Shown here piece after piece: positions 39,117-49,875 of a stretch of 64,000 bases of DNA. The notes under the pieces are model-generated. The model was given only the letters and a program-made list of their open reading frames with translations. It did not search any database and was not told the origin of the DNA. Positions within the stretch are counted from its first letter, which is position 1; each line of letters begins with the position of its first letter. Source of the DNA: Luteococcus japonicus (lineage in GTDB: Bacteria; Actinomycetota; Actinomycetes; Propionibacteriales; Propionibacteriaceae); assembly GCF_003752415.1 (NCBI RefSeq), contig NZ_RKHG01000001.1, positions 1,054,001-1,118,000 on the forward strand, given 5' to 3'. A program made the position numbers and the translations under genes.

Positions 39117-40814
39117 ATGAGTGCGCCCGAACCCGCTGTGCCTGCCAATGACTTCATCCGCGACGCAATCCGCCGCGACAACGAGCAGGGCACCTACGGC
39201 TCTCGGGTGCAGACCCGCTTCCCTCCGGAACCCAATGGCTACCTGCACGTCGGCCATGCCAAGGCCATCGTGCAGAACTTCGGCGTCGCCGAGGACTTCG
39301 ACGGCGTCTGCAATCTTCGCCTCGACGACACGAATCCCGGCACCGAAGAGACCGAGTACGTCGACTCCATCAAGGACGACATCGCATGGCTGGGCTACAC
39401 CCCCGGCGTGACGGTGCACGCCAGCGACTACTTCGAGCAGCTCTACCTGTGGGCTGAATATCTGGTCGAGCAGGGGCTTGCCTTCGTCGATGACCAGGAC
39501 GGCGAGACGATCAGCGCCCAGAAGGGCGGCTTCGGGGAACCCGGAACCAACTCCCCCTTCCGCGACCGTCCTGCCGCCGAGAGCCTGGACCTGCTGCGCC
39601 GGATGCGGGCCGGCGAGTTCCCCGATGGGTCCCGCTGCCTGCGCGCCAAGATCAACATGGCCGCCGAGAACATGTGGTTGCGCGACCCGGTGATGTACCG
39701 GATCCGCCACGCACGCCACCACAACACCGGTGACGCATGGTGCATCTACCCCACCTATGACTGGGCCCACGGCCAGAGCGATGCCATTGAGGGCGTCACG
39801 CATTCGCTGTGCAGCCTCGAGTTCGATGCACACCGCCCGCTCTACGACTGGTTCCTGGAGCACCTGCCCCTGACCGGCGACAGGCCCCGTCAGATGGAGT
39901 TCGCCCGGCTCGAGCTCACCCACACCGTGACCTCGAAGCGTCGCCTCAAGAAGCTGGTGGAGGACGGTCTGGTGGACGGCTGGGATGATGCCCGGATGCC
40001 CACCCTGCGCGGCATGCGCCGTCGCGGCTACCCCGCCGCCGCCATCCGCAACTTCATGCTGGCGATCGGCACCACCCGAAACAACTCGGTCAAGGCGATC
40101 GAGGAATTCGAGTCCTTCGTGCGACGCGAACTCAACCAGACCGCCCAGCGCCGGATGGCCGTACTGCGGCCGCTGAAGCTGACGCTGACCAACTGGCCCG
40201 TCGACGCCAATGGCGAACCGGTGGTCGAGTACTTCGAGGTCACCAACAATCCCGAGCGTGCCGAGGACGGGCTGCGCTCGATGCCCTTCACCGGGAGCCT
40301 GTTCATCGAACAGGAGGACTTCGCCGAGGTGCCGCCGCCCAAGTACTTCCGGCTCACGCTGGACCGCGAGGTCCGGCTGCGCGGTGCCTACTTCGTCAAG
40401 GCCCACGACGTCGTCAAGGACGAGCAGGGCAATGTGGTGGAGGTTCTTGCCAGCTATGATCCCGAGACGCGTGGGGGCGATGCCCCCGACGGCCGCAAGG
40501 TGAAGTCCACGATGCACTGGGTCTCCGCTCCGCACGCCCTCGACGCAACGGTGGCGCTCTACGAACGGCTGTTCACCACCCGAATCCCGGGCGAGGCCAC
40601 TGGCGAGGCACTCGACGACCTCAACCCGTCCAGCAGGGAGCTGCTCACGGGGTGCAAGGTCGAGCCCGCGTTGGCCGAGTCCGCCCCGGGCGAAGTGGTG
40701 CAGTTCGAGCGCACCGGCTACTTCGCCGTCGACCCGGACCAGCCGATGCACTTCCACCGCACCGTGGGTCTGCGCGACGAGTGGGCCGCTGCCCAGAAGA
40801 AGCAGGGCAAGTAG
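39117..40814 (+). CDS. glnS: Glutaminyl-tRNA synthetase
   Basis: 565 residues from ATG 39117. FPPEPNGYLHVGHAKAI (class I signature, HVGH 44-47), the GlnRS-type segment YDWAHGQSDAIEGVTHSLCSLEF, and TSKRRL near 272 as the KMSKS equivalent are all present, followed by the anticodon-binding beta-barrel region. It charges tRNA-Gln directly. Most actinobacteria lack GlnRS and use GluRS plus the GatCAB amidotransferase, so the gene is probably of transferred origin in this lineage. Its GC content and codon use look like its neighbours, so the transfer would be old. Confidence 0.96.
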   Translation: MSAPEPAVPANDFIRDAIRRDNEQGTYGSRVQTRFPPEPNGYLHVGHAKAIVQNFGVAEDFDGVCNLRLDDTNPGTEETEYVDSIKDDIAWLGYTPGVTVHASDYFEQLYLWAEYLVEQGLAFVDDQDGETISAQKGGFGEPGTNSPFRDRPAAESLDLLRRMRAGEFPDGSRCLRAKINMAAENMWLRDPVMYRIRHARHHNTGDAWCIYPTYDWAHGQSDAIEGVTHSLCSLEFDAHRPLYDWFLEHLPLTGDRPRQMEFARLELTHTVTSKRRLKKLVEDGLVDGWDDARMPTLRGMRRRGYPAAAIRNFMLAIGTTRNNSVKAIEEFESFVRRELNQTAQRRMAVLRPLKLTLTNWPVDANGEPVVEYFEVTNNPERAEDGLRSMPFTGSLFIEQEDFAEVPPPKYFRLTLDREVRLRGAYFVKAHDVVKDEQGNVVEVLASYDPETRGGDAPDGRKVKSTMHWVSAPHALDATVALYERLFTTRIPGEATGEALDDLNPSSRELLTGCKVEPALAESAPGEVVQFERTGYFAVDPDQPMHFHRTVGLRDEWAAAQKKQGK

Positions 40815-40817
40815 TCC

Positions 40818-41318
40818 TCACAGGAGCTCGAGCATCCTGGCCACCCACCACAGGGCGAAGAGGGTCGCCGCCACCATGACGGCCACCGCCACCAGGACCA
40901 TGACCACCGCGCTGACCAGGTAGGCCACGCTGCTGGCTTCGGCCCGTCGAGGATCCGTCAGGGCCCGGTCCAAAAGCCGCAGGTTCTTGCGGTTGGACCT
41001 GAAGCCGATGTCCGCGAGGTCTCCGACGAGTGGGAGTTGCCCCAGCAGGGCGTCCAGGCCGCAGTTGGCGACCATCCTCGCCAGGACGGGCAAGGGGACC
41101 CGGGCGCGGACGGCATCGAACAGGATGATGCTGGCCATCGCCGTGGTGGCGGCATCCCCCACCCCCGGGACCAGTCCCACCAGGGCATCCGCACCGAGGG
41201 TGATCCGGGTCCCGGGAATGGTCACCAGGTCGTCCAGAACTCGGGCCATGCCCCGCGAGGTGGGAACCTCGTCGTGGCTCCGGCTGGCACGGCCACCAGC
41301 CGCATCGGAAAGGCTCAT
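40818..41318 (-). CDS. DUF4112 membrane protein
   Basis: 166 residues. The domain pattern LDDLVTIPGTRITLGADALVGLVPGVGDA (residues about 29-57) and LPLVGDLADIGFRSNRKN identifies DUF4112, a family without known function. A strong hydrophobic segment near 130-160 suggests a C-terminal membrane anchor. It is convergent with glnS (3 bp between stops) and divergent from treY. A TACCGT box stands 6 bp before the ATG, so the mRNA is probably leaderless. Confidence 0.85.
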   Translation of the reverse strand: MSLSDAAGGRASRSHDEVPTSRGMARVLDDLVTIPGTRITLGADALVGLVPGVGDAATTAMASIILFDAVRARVPLPVLARMVANCGLDALLGQLPLVGDLADIGFRSNRKNLRLLDRALTDPRRAEASSVAYLVSAVVMVLVAVAVMVAATLFALWWVARMLELL

Positions 41319-41324
41319 GCCTCA

Positions 41325-41330
41325 ACGGTA
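41325..41330 (-). promoter_or_regulatory. -10 box of a leaderless promoter, DUF4112 gene
   Basis: TACCGT on the minus strand, 6 bp before the ATG at 41318. No ribosome-binding site. Confidence 0.4.
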
Positions 41331-41389
41331 GCCGTCCCGCCGACAGCGGAACCGCCGCCGAGACCCGGCTCCACTCGTGCCGCGCCCAC

Positions 41390-41395
41390 TAGGCT
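41390..41395 (+). promoter_or_regulatory. -10 box of a leaderless promoter, treY
   Basis: TAGGCT, 7 bp before the treY ATG at 41403. No Shine-Dalgarno is present in the short gap. Confidence 0.45.
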
Positions 41396-41402
41396 CGGTG
41401 GC

Positions 41403-43679
41403 ATGAAGCCCACCTCCACGTATCGTCTCCAGATCACGCCGGACTTCCGCCTGCAGGACGCCGCCCGCGTGCTTGACTACTTGGCCGACCTCGGGGTGGG
41501 GGCCGTCTACCTCTCCCCCGTCCTGACCTCGACAGCCGGCTCCAACCACGGCTATGACGTGACCGATCCCACCACCGTCGACGAGCAGCGCGGCGGCGAG
41601 GAGGGGTGGCGCGAGCTCGTGGCGACGGCCCGGGACAAGGGCTTGGGCATCGTGATGGACATCGTCCCCAACCATCTGGGCATTGCCCATGCCTGGGAGA
41701 ACCCCGCGTGGTGGAGTGTGCTGGCCGAGGGGCCTGCCTCGCCACACGCCGCATGGTTCGACATCGACTGGTCCGCCGACAGGATCGCCCTGCCCGTGTT
41801 GGGCAACGCGGACGACCTCGACCGTCTGGAGCTGTCCGAGGACGGACGCGAGCTGTCCTTCTACGAGCACCGCTTCCCCGTCGCACGGGGCACCGCAGGG
41901 GCGGGCGGGGATCCTCGGGTGGTCCATGATCGACAGCACTACCGCCTGGTTCCCGGCGTGGACGGCAACGACCTGCTGACCCATCGGCGCTTCTTCACCG
42001 TCTCGACGCTGGCCGGGGTTCGCGTGGAAGACCAGCAGGTCTTCGAGGCAACCCACGAACGCATCGCGCGGATGGTCCGCGAAGACGGCATCGATGGGCT
42101 GCGAGTGGATCATCCCGATGGTCTGGTCGATCCGAAGCAGTACTTCGAACGGCTCCACCAACTGGCACCCGAAGCATGGATCGTCGCGGAGAAGATCCTC
42201 GAACATGGCGAGGAACTGCCCGAATGGCAGGTCGACGGCACCACGGGCTATGACGCGATGACAGAGGTCAACCAGCTCTTCGTCGATCCCAGCGCCGAGG
42301 AATTCTTCACCACCGACTACCAGCGCCGCACCGGGGACGAACTCGACGTCGAGCAACACGTGCTCGCTGGCAAGCTGGAGGTGGCACGCACCCTGTTCGG
42401 GGCCGAGACGCGTCGCCTGCTGGCCCTGCTTGACGCGGGCGACGTGGATCCCGAGCTGCTGCGTGACGCCCTGCACGAACTTGCCGCGCGGATGCCGGTC
42501 TACCGCACCTACCTGCCGGAGCACGATGAGGCACTCACCGAGGCCCTGGCCACCACCCGCCATGACGCGCCAGATCTGGGCCCCGCCCTTGATGTCCTGG
42601 AGGGGCAGCTGCTCGACGTCGACCGCGAGGCCGCGCGGCGCTTCCAGCAGCTCTCCGGGGCGGTGATGGCCAAGGGCGTGGAGGACACGGCCTGGTACCG
42701 CGCCAACCGCTTCGTCGCGCTGAACGAGGTGGGCGGGCATCCCGCCAGCTTCGGCACCGGCCTGAACACCTTTCACGCTGCCATGCAGCGGCGGGAGCAG
42801 AGGATGCCGGAATCCATGACCGCGCTGTCCACCCATGACACCAAGCGGGGGGAGGACGTGAGGGCCCGGCTCGCGGCGCTCTCCGAGCTGCGTGGGCCAT
42901 GGACCCGTTTTGCCGACACCTTCGGCCGTCACACCGCCATCCCCGAACCCACCTTTGCCCACCTGCTGGCGCAGACCCTCGCCGGCACCGGTCCCGTCGC
43001 CGCCCCCGAGCGGCTCCACCAGTACGCGGAGAAGGCCATGCGTGAGGCGGGCTTGGCCACCAGCTGGATGGAGCCCGATGCCGCCTTCGAGGCCCGCGTG
43101 CACGAGGCCATCGAGACGGCCCATTCCCATCCGGAGATCCGTGGGGCCTGGGATGAACTGACCAGCGCCCTGGACTCCCCCGCTCGCTCCAACAGCCTCT
43201 CCCAGAAGCTGGTACAGCTGGTCATGCCGGGCATTCCCGATGTCTACCAGGGCACGGAGGTCTGGGAGGACTCGCTGGTGGACCCCGACAATCGCCGGCC
43301 GGTGGACCACGAGCACCTGCGCGGCCTGTTGGCCCGCCACATCTCTGACTGGGAGGACCCCGCCTTCAAGCAGCACCTGGTGGCGGCGGTGCTGCGACTG
43401 CGCCGCGACCGGCCGGAATCGTTCACCGGCTATCGCCCAGTTGACGCCGATGGCCCCGCCGCGGGGCACCTGGTGGCCTTCGAACGTGACGGGGTGCTGG
43501 CCTGCGCAACTCGGCTTCCCGCCTCCTTGGCCCAGGCGGGTGGCTGGCGGGACACCGAACTGGTGCTGGACGGCTCGTGGGGGGACGCCCTGCGCCCGGA
43601 CCCCGCCACCTTCTCGGGACGGGTGCTGCTCCGCGAGCTGCTGGACCATGCCCCCGTCGCACTCCTGGTGAGGGACTGA
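41403..43679 (+). CDS. treY: Malto-oligosyltrehalose synthase
   Basis: 758 residues, family GH13. It turns the reducing end of malto-oligosaccharides into an alpha,alpha-1,1 linkage, the first step of TreY/TreZ trehalose synthesis. The N-terminus STYRLQITPDFRLQDAA and SNHGYDVTDPTTVDEQRGG are TreY signatures. Catalytic residues lie in GLRVDHPDGLVDP (Asp near 235), IVAEKILE (Glu near 263) and LSTHDTKRGEDVR (Asp near 479). The usual partners treZ and treX (glgX) are not in the window. The gene starts from a leaderless-type promoter divergent from the DUF4112 gene. Confidence 0.95.
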   Translation: MKPTSTYRLQITPDFRLQDAARVLDYLADLGVGAVYLSPVLTSTAGSNHGYDVTDPTTVDEQRGGEEGWRELVATARDKGLGIVMDIVPNHLGIAHAWENPAWWSVLAEGPASPHAAWFDIDWSADRIALPVLGNADDLDRLELSEDGRELSFYEHRFPVARGTAGAGGDPRVVHDRQHYRLVPGVDGNDLLTHRRFFTVSTLAGVRVEDQQVFEATHERIARMVREDGIDGLRVDHPDGLVDPKQYFERLHQLAPEAWIVAEKILEHGEELPEWQVDGTTGYDAMTEVNQLFVDPSAEEFFTTDYQRRTGDELDVEQHVLAGKLEVARTLFGAETRRLLALLDAGDVDPELLRDALHELAARMPVYRTYLPEHDEALTEALATTRHDAPDLGPALDVLEGQLLDVDREAARRFQQLSGAVMAKGVEDTAWYRANRFVALNEVGGHPASFGTGLNTFHAAMQRREQRMPESMTALSTHDTKRGEDVRARLAALSELRGPWTRFADTFGRHTAIPEPTFAHLLAQTLAGTGPVAAPERLHQYAEKAMREAGLATSWMEPDAAFEARVHEAIETAHSHPEIRGAWDELTSALDSPARSNSLSQKLVQLVMPGIPDVYQGTEVWEDSLVDPDNRRPVDHEHLRGLLARHISDWEDPAFKQHLVAAVLRLRRDRPESFTGYRPVDADGPAAGHLVAFERDGVLACATRLPASLAQAGGWRDTELVLDGSWGDALRPDPATFSGRVLLRELLDHAPVALLVRD

Positions 43680-43792
43680 CCCATTCCGCCGGGGGCGTAA
43701 GCGCCAGGCTTCTCCGGACGCGCCACACCTGGAAGGGCTAATTCTGGACCACGCGCCCCCCGCTGCGGGGCCCCGCAACAGGAAGAAGGACC

Positions 43793-44275
43793 ATGGGACT
43801 GTTCGACGAGATCAAGGACAAGCTGACCGGCAAGCACGACGAGGCCGCCGACGCCCCCGAGGTACAGGCCCCGATCATCCCCGAGGAGCAGGCGCGGATA
43901 GATCGTGAGCAGGCCTCCAACGAGGCCACCGCAGCCGTTGCCCAGACCGAGCTGGACGCCAAGGAGAAGGCGGAGGCCGAGGCTCGCGCCAAGGCAGAGG
44001 CCGAGGAGAAGGCCAAGGCCGACGCAGCCGCCCAGGCAAAGACCGCAGCCGACCAGAAGGCCGCCGCCGAGGCGAAGGCCGATACCGAAGCCAAGCAGAA
44101 GGCCAACGCCGCCCAGGCCGCCCAGCCCAAGCGCACCTACACGGTGAAGCCCGGCGACACACTCTCCGAGATCGGCTCCAAGTTCGGCGTCAACTACATG
44201 GACATCGCGCGCGCCAATGGTGTGAAGAACCCCGACCTGATCTACCCCGGCCAGGTCTTCACCATCCCGGAGTGA
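43793..44275 (+). CDS. LysM-domain protein with Ala/Lys/Glu-rich coiled coil
   Basis: 160 residues, with AAGGA before the ATG. Residues 1-20 (MGLFDEIKDKLTGK) form an amphipathic start; residues about 30-110 are almost purely Ala, Glu, Lys, Gln and Asp, predicted as one long coiled coil; residues about 114-159 are one LysM domain (YTVKPGDTLSEIGSKFGV...LIYPGQVFTIPE). No signal peptide, lipobox or membrane segment is visible, which is odd for a peptidoglycan-binding module. It is a single gene ending in a strong terminator. Confidence 0.82.
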   Translation: MGLFDEIKDKLTGKHDEAADAPEVQAPIIPEEQARIDREQASNEATAAVAQTELDAKEKAEAEARAKAEAEEKAKADAAAQAKTAADQKAAAEAKADTEAKQKANAAQAAQPKRTYTVKPGDTLSEIGSKFGVNYMDIARANGVKNPDLIYPGQVFTIPE

Positions 44276-44304
44276 CCCGCTGCTCCTGTTGAGCAGGTGA
44301 CACG

Positions 44305-44335
44305 AGGGCCACGCACCGTCACGGTGCGTGGCCCT
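44305..44335 (+). terminator. Terminator of the LysM gene
   Basis: A 14-bp perfect stem around TCA, 30 bp after the stop, followed by a weakly T-rich stretch (CTTCTCATGTCATCTT). Confidence 0.75.
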
Positions 44336-44378
44336 TCTCATGTCATCTTCCCGCAAAACCCAATGCTGGGGAAAACGA

Positions 44379-44414
44379 CAGTGGGCCCCGATCCTTGCGG
44401 ATCGGGGCCCACTG
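44379..44414 (-). terminator. Terminator of tuf
   Basis: A 16-bp perfect stem; on the minus strand the loop is GCAA (GNRA type) and a TTTT run follows within 4 nt. It lies 40 bp after the tuf stop, facing the LysM-gene terminator. Confidence 0.85.
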
Positions 44415-44454
44415 GGTTGATCAGGTGTCGCCCGACCAGATCAGTGACGAAGGG

Positions 44455-45648
<1,194 letters not shown>

Positions 45649-45784
45649 TGAGGGCTCCTTCTGGATTGCCGCCACGCTCTCCGCGGGGCGTACTGGGTGA
45701 AACCGCGACGGGGAGATCCCGCCACGTGTCCTGACTTACTAGGCTCGGCCCCCGCCAACCAAGGTTGTGCAAGGGTACCGTCCA

Positions 45785-45813
45785 AGTTTTGTGCACCTCG
45801 GCGTCATAGTCAA
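45785..45813 (-). promoter_or_regulatory. Candidate tuf promoter
   Basis: On the minus strand TTGACT (45808-45813), 17 bp, AAAACT (45785-45790), 137 bp before the tuf GTG and directly downstream of the fusA terminator. The -10 is poor, so this is tentative. Confidence 0.35.
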
Positions 45814-45832
45814 ACTGATTCCGGGTGCTGAC

Positions 45833-45872
45833 CCGGGTGGAGCGGCCTTCCGGGGAAGACCGCCCCACCCGG
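45833..45872 (-). terminator. Terminator between fusA and tuf
   Basis: On the minus strand 17 consecutive pairs (two G-U) with a 6-nt loop, 8 bp after the fusA stop. There is no U-tract. Confidence 0.8.
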
Positions 45873-45880
45873 ACCGAGCC

Positions 45881-47980
45881 TCACTCGCCGCCGCGGGCCT
45901 TCGCGACGATCTCGTCCGAGACGGCCTTCGGGGTCTCACCGTAGGAGTCGAACTCCATGGAGTACGAGGCCTGTCCGGAGGTCTTCGAGCGCAGGTCGCC
46001 GACATAGCCGAACATCTCGCTCAGCGGCACCAGGGCGCGCACGACGCGGTTGCCGTGCAGCTCGTCCATGCTCTGGATGTGGCCACGACGCGAGTTCAGG
46101 TCGCCGATGACGGTACCCAGGTAGTCCTCCGGGGTGGTCACCTCGACGGCCATCATGGGCTCCAGGATGGCCGGGTCGGCCTTGCGCGCGGCCTCCTTGA
46201 AGACCATCGAGCCAGCCAGCTTGAAGGCCATCTCCGAGGAGTCGACGTCGTGGTAGGCGCCATCGGTCAGCGTCACGCGGATGTCCTCGACGGGGTAACC
46301 GGCCAGGACACCGAACTGCATGGCATCCTTGACGCCGGCGTCGACGGCGGGGATGTACTCCTTGGGGATGCGACCACCGGTGACGGCGTTCACGAACTCG
46401 TAGCCGGAGCCCGGCTCCAGCGGCTCCAGGTCCACGATCACCTTGGCGTACTGGCCCGAACCACCCGACTGCTTCTTGTGGGTGTAGTCGACCTTCTGCA
46501 CCGGACGGCGCAGGGTCTCACGGTAGGCCACCTGCGGCTTGCCGATGTTGGCCTCGACCTTGAACTCGCGCTTCATGCGGTCGATCAGCACCTCGAGGTG
46601 CAGCTCGCCCATGCCGGCGATGATGGTCTGGCCGGTCTCCTCGTCGGTGTGGACGCGGAAGGTGGGATCCTCCTCGGCCAGACGCTGGATGGCGACACCC
46701 AGCTTCTCCTGGTCGGACTTGGTCTTCGGCTCGATGGCCTGCTCGATGACCGGAGCCGGGAATTCCATCGACTCCAGGATGATCGGGTTGGCCGGGTCGC
46801 ACAGCGTCTCACCGGTGGTGGTGTCCTTCAGACCCATCACGGCCACGATCATGCCGGCGCCGATGGCCTCGATCTCCTCACGCTTGTTGGCGTGCATCTG
46901 GTAGATCTTGCCGATGCGCTCCTTCTTGCCCTTGGTCGCATTCAGCACCTGGGTGCCGGACTGCAGGACGCCGGAGTACACGCGGATGAAGGTCAGCTTG
47001 CCCAGGTGGGGATCGGCGGCGATCTTGAAGGCCAGGATCGACAACGGGTCCTCGTTGTTGGGGTGACGCTCCAGGACGGCCGACTCGTCGCCGGGCTTGA
47101 AGCCGTCGATGGCGGGAACGTCCAGCGGGGAGGGCAGGTAGTCGACGACCGCGTCAAGCAGGGGCTGCACGCCCTTGTTCTTGAACGAGGTGCCGCAGAC
47201 CACGACGTTGAACTGGTTGGCCAGCACACCCTTGCGCAGGGCAGCCTTCAGCTCCTCGATGGTGGGCTCCTCGCCCTCGAGGTACTTCTCCATCAGCGCA
47301 TCGTCGGCCTCGGCAGCGACCTCGAGCAGCTCGGCGCGGGCAGCCTGTGCCTGCTCGAGCATGTCGGCCGGGATCTCCTCGACCTCGTACATCTCGCCCA
47401 GCGAGGTCTCGCCCCGGTAGGTCTTGGCATTCATCTCGACCAGGTCGACGACGCCCATGAAGTCGGACTCGGCACCGATCGGGAGCTGGGTGATGGCCGG
47501 AGTGGCCATCAGACGCTCGCGGATCGTCTTGACGCAGTGATCGAAGCTCGCACCGGTGCGGTCCAGCTTGTTGATGTAGCAGATGCGCGGCACGCCGTAC
47601 TTGGAGGCCTGGCGCCACACGGTCTGGGACTGGGGCTCCACGCCGGCCACGCCGTCGAACACGGCGACGGCACCGTCGAGCACGCGCAGCGAACGCTCCA
47701 CCTCGACGGTGAAGTCCACGTGACCGGGGGTGTCGATGATGTTGATCTGGCTGTCGTGCCAGAAGCACGTGGTGGCAGCAGAGGTGATCGTGATGCCACG
47801 CTCCTGCTCCTGCTCCATCCAGTCCATGGTCGCAGCCCCGTCGTGCACCTCACCGATCTTGTGGGTGATGCCGGTGTAGAACAGGATGCGCTCGGTCGTG
47901 GTGGTCTTGCCAGCGTCGATGTGGGCCATGATGCCGATGTTGCGGACCTTGGCCAGGTCAGTCTTCAAGTCGATGGCCAC
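45881..47980 (-). CDS. fusA: Elongation factor G
   Basis: 699 residues. G1 [11 protein letters not shown] at 19-29, G3 [10 protein letters not shown]4 NKLD, followed by the EF-G domains II-V. It drives translocation and, with RRF, ribosome recycling. It lies 129 bp after rpsG, with a hairpin in the gap. Confidence 0.98.
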   Translation of the reverse strand: MAIDLKTDLAKVRNIGIMAHIDAGKTTTTERILFYTGITHKIGEVHDGAATMDWMEQEQERGITITSAATTCFWHDSQINIIDTPGHVDFTVEVERSLRVLDGAVAVFDGVAGVEPQSQTVWRQASKYGVPRICYINKLDRTGASFDHCVKTIRERLMATPAITQLPIGAESDFMGVVDLVEMNAKTYRGETSLGEMYEVEEIPADMLEQAQAARAELLEVAAEADDALMEKYLEGEEPTIEELKAALRKGVLANQFNVVVCGTSFKNKGVQPLLDAVVDYLPSPLDVPAIDGFKPGDESAVLERHPNNEDPLSILAFKIAADPHLGKLTFIRVYSGVLQSGTQVLNATKGKKERIGKIYQMHANKREEIEAIGAGMIVAVMGLKDTTTGETLCDPANPIILESMEFPAPVIEQAIEPKTKSDQEKLGVAIQRLAEEDPTFRVHTDEETGQTIIAGMGELHLEVLIDRMKREFKVEANIGKPQVAYRETLRRPVQKVDYTHKKQSGGSGQYAKVIVDLEPLEPGSGYEFVNAVTGGRIPKEYIPAVDAGVKDAMQFGVLAGYPVEDIRVTLTDGAYHDVDSSEMAFKLAGSMVFKEAARKADPAILEPMMAVEVTTPEDYLGTVIGDLNSRRGHIQSMDELHGNRVVRALVPLSEMFGYVGDLRSKTSGQASYSMEFDSYGETPKAVSDEIVAKARGGE

Positions 47981-48073
47981 AGGGCTTCAACCTCAAATCT
48001 TTGAATGGGTTTGAACAGGTTTGGACGTACAAACGCCCGGGACGAGAGTCTACCTGCCCCGGACGTGATGAAT

Positions 48074-48103
48074 GCCCCAGCGCCGGAGATCCAGCGCTGG
48101 GGC
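48074..48103 (-). repeat. Hairpin between rpsG and fusA
   Basis: A 14-bp stem with one G-U pair and a very short loop, 6 bp after the rpsG stop. It may end part of the rpsL-rpsG transcripts or serve as a processing or protecting structure. There is no U-tract. Confidence 0.7.
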
Positions 48104-48109
48104 CAAAGA

Positions 48110-48580
48110 TCACCAGCGGTAGTGGGCGAATGCCTTGTTGGCCTCGGCCATCTTGTGGGTGTCCTCACGCTTCTTGACCGAGGCGCCCAGACCATTCGAG
48201 GCGTCCAGGATCTCGTTCATGAGGCGCTCGGCCATGGTCTTCTCGCGACGGGCGCGGGAGTAGTCGACCAGCCAGCGCATGCTCAGCGTGGTGGCGCGGG
48301 CGGGCTTGACCTCGATCGGCACCTGGTAGGTGGCGCCACCGACACGGCGGCTCTTGACCTCGAGCGAGGGCTTGATGTTGTCCAGCGCACGCTTCAGCGT
48401 CTGCACGGGATCGACACCGGTCTTCTCGCGGGTGCCCTCCAGTGCGGTGTAGACGATGTCCTGGGCAGTGGTCTTCTTGCCGTCGAGCAGGATCTTGCTG
48501 ACCAACTGGGAGACCAGCGGCGAACCGTAGACCGGATCGATGATGATGGGGCGCTTGGGCGCCGGACCCTTGCGAGGCAT
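48110..48580 (-). CDS. rpsG: Ribosomal protein S7
   Basis: 156 residues from ATG 48580 ([10 protein letters not shown]). The regions [17 protein letters not shown] and [14 protein letters not shown] are diagnostic of S7, the primary 16S rRNA binder of the 30S head. The ATG shares one base with the rpsL stop (TAATG), so translation is coupled. Confidence 0.97.
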   Translation of the reverse strand: MPRKGPAPKRPIIIDPVYGSPLVSQLVSKILLDGKKTTAQDIVYTALEGTREKTGVDPVQTLKRALDNIKPSLEVKSRRVGGATYQVPIEVKPARATTLSMRWLVDYSRARREKTMAERLMNEILDASNGLGASVKKREDTHKMAEANKAFAHYRW

Positions 48581-48951
48581 TACTTCTCCTTCTTCGCGCC
48601 GTAGCGGCTGCGAGCCTGCTTGCGACCCTTGACACCCTGGGTGTCGAGCGAGCCACGGATGATCTTGTAGCGAACGCCGGGCAGGTCCTTCACACGGCCG
48701 CCGCGCACGAGCACCATCGAGTGCTCCTGCAGGTTGTGGCCCACGCCGGGGATGTAGGCGGTCACCTCGATCCCGGAGGAGAGGCGAACACGGGCCACCT
48801 TGCGAAGAGCCGAGTTCGGCTTCTTCGGGGTGGTGGTGTACACGCGAGTGCACACACCACGACGCTGGGGCGAACCCTTGAGCGCGGGCGTCTTGTTCTT
48901 GCTGACCTTGTCAGTGCGGCCCTTGCGGACCAGCTGCTGGATTGTAGGCAC
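48580..48951 (-). CDS. rpsL: Ribosomal protein S12
   Basis: 123 residues from the GTG at 48951 ([12 protein letters not shown]). [11 protein letters not shown] and [11 protein letters not shown] carry the Lys residues (E. coli K42 and K87 equivalents) found in streptomycin-sensitive ribosomes. S12 controls decoding accuracy. It is the first gene of the str group, driven by a good promoter 206 bp upstream with an untranslated leader. Confidence 0.97.
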   Translation of the reverse strand: MPTIQQLVRKGRTDKVSKNKTPALKGSPQRRGVCTRVYTTTPKKPNSALRKVARVRLSSGIEVTAYIPGVGHNLQEHSMVLVRGGRVKDLPGVRYKIIRGSLDTQGVKGRKQARSRYGAKKEK

Positions 48952-49156
48952 CGGCTGGTATCTCTTTCGTTGTCTGGATGGTCTTACCCTGGCTTGCAGC
49001 ACCGCGCGAACAGTTGTGGACCACCGTTATCCCCAGCTGGTGCAGTTGTCTGCAGTGCGAACTCCGCACCGTTGTCGTCCTCCTCGCAACGTTTAGGAGT
49101 CCGACCCCACTGCCAGGGCACGCACAAAGGCCCGATCTGATCGAGCACAGGTACCA

Positions 49157-49185
49157 AATCTAGTCGACCTGCGGCGTCGGGTCAA
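49157..49185 (-). promoter_or_regulatory. rpsL operon promoter
   Basis: On the minus strand TTGACC (49180-49185), 17 bp, TAGATT (49157-49162), close to the sigma-70-type consensus. Transcription would start near 49150, giving a leader of about 200 nt with two small hairpins (GTGCG/CGCAC and TGCAG/CTGCA stems). Confidence 0.65.
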
Positions 49186-49203
49186 AACGCGGGCCGTCCG
49201 GAC

Positions 49204-49869
49204 TCAGCTCAGGTCAGTGGTGACCCGGGCCTCCAACTTCTCCCGGAGATCCGACGCGAGGAAGTCCGCCGCAGTCAACACGCGGTTGGCCAGGTCCGGC
49301 CGGGTGGTGCGCGCCCAGAAGGCCTCACGCATCGTGACTCCGTGCGCAGGCACCTCGACGACCTCCACAGACATGCCCGGCTCCAGCAGACCGGGCTGCA
49401 GCACCCGCAAATAGGTGCCCGCTCCCCCAGCCTGGGTGAACTCCTTGATCCAGCCGGGACGGCCCACCACCCGCTGGAAGGTCCGGCAGGGAATCCGGGG
49501 AACGCTCACCTGGAGCAGCACGTCGCCGATGCGCCACCGCTCCCCCACCACGCACGCATTGAGGTCACGCCCGACAGTCGTGAGGTTCTCCCCCATCCAC
49601 CCCGCACCCAGCGTCATACCGAGCCGTTCTCCCCACAGGTCCAGGTCCTCGCGCCCGACGGCGTAGACGGCCTTGTCCGTGCCGCCATGGTTCCGGCGAT
49701 CCCCGACGAAGTCACCTTCCACGCCCGAGGAGCGCGGTCCGTCCGGCGTGCGAGGACCGGGGTCGCTGACACGGATGCACTCGACGGGCCTCTTGTCGTG
49801 TCCCGTCGGGATCCCATAGCCCCCCAGATCCTCGCGTGGCTGGCCGACGTTCACCGAGAGGATGCGCAT
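49204..49869 (-). CDS. MOSC-domain protein (YiiM-like)
   Basis: 221 residues. The MOSC pattern includes GVEGDFVGDRRNHGGTDKAVYAV (residues about 49-71), GENLTT near 93-98, and RIPCRTFQ with the conserved Cys128 that in this family can carry a sulfur or molybdenum-cofactor ligand. YiiM-type proteins are involved in reduction of N-hydroxylated compounds. It is a single gene inserted between rpoC and rpsL. A TAGCGT box 6 bp before the ATG implies a leaderless mRNA. Confidence 0.87.
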   Translation of the reverse strand: MRILSVNVGQPREDLGGYGIPTGHDKRPVECIRVSDPGPRTPDGPRSSGVEGDFVGDRRNHGGTDKAVYAVGREDLDLWGERLGMTLGAGWMGENLTTVGRDLNACVVGERWRIGDVLLQVSVPRIPCRTFQRVVGRPGWIKEFTQAGGAGTYLRVLQPGLLEPGMSVEVVEVPAHGVTMREAFWARTTRPDLANRVLTAADFLASDLREKLEARVTTDLS

Positions 49870-49875
49870 GGGCCC

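Noticed and set aside
39039-40757. Upstream extension of the gltX frame over glnS
   Set aside because: The extension is antisense to glnS and has no synthetase similarity; GluRS homology starts at 39038.
45649-45675. Nine-residue N-terminal extension of EF-Tu from an upstream ATG
   Set aside because: It crosses the ribosome-binding site of the GTG start, and EF-Tu homology begins at that GTG.
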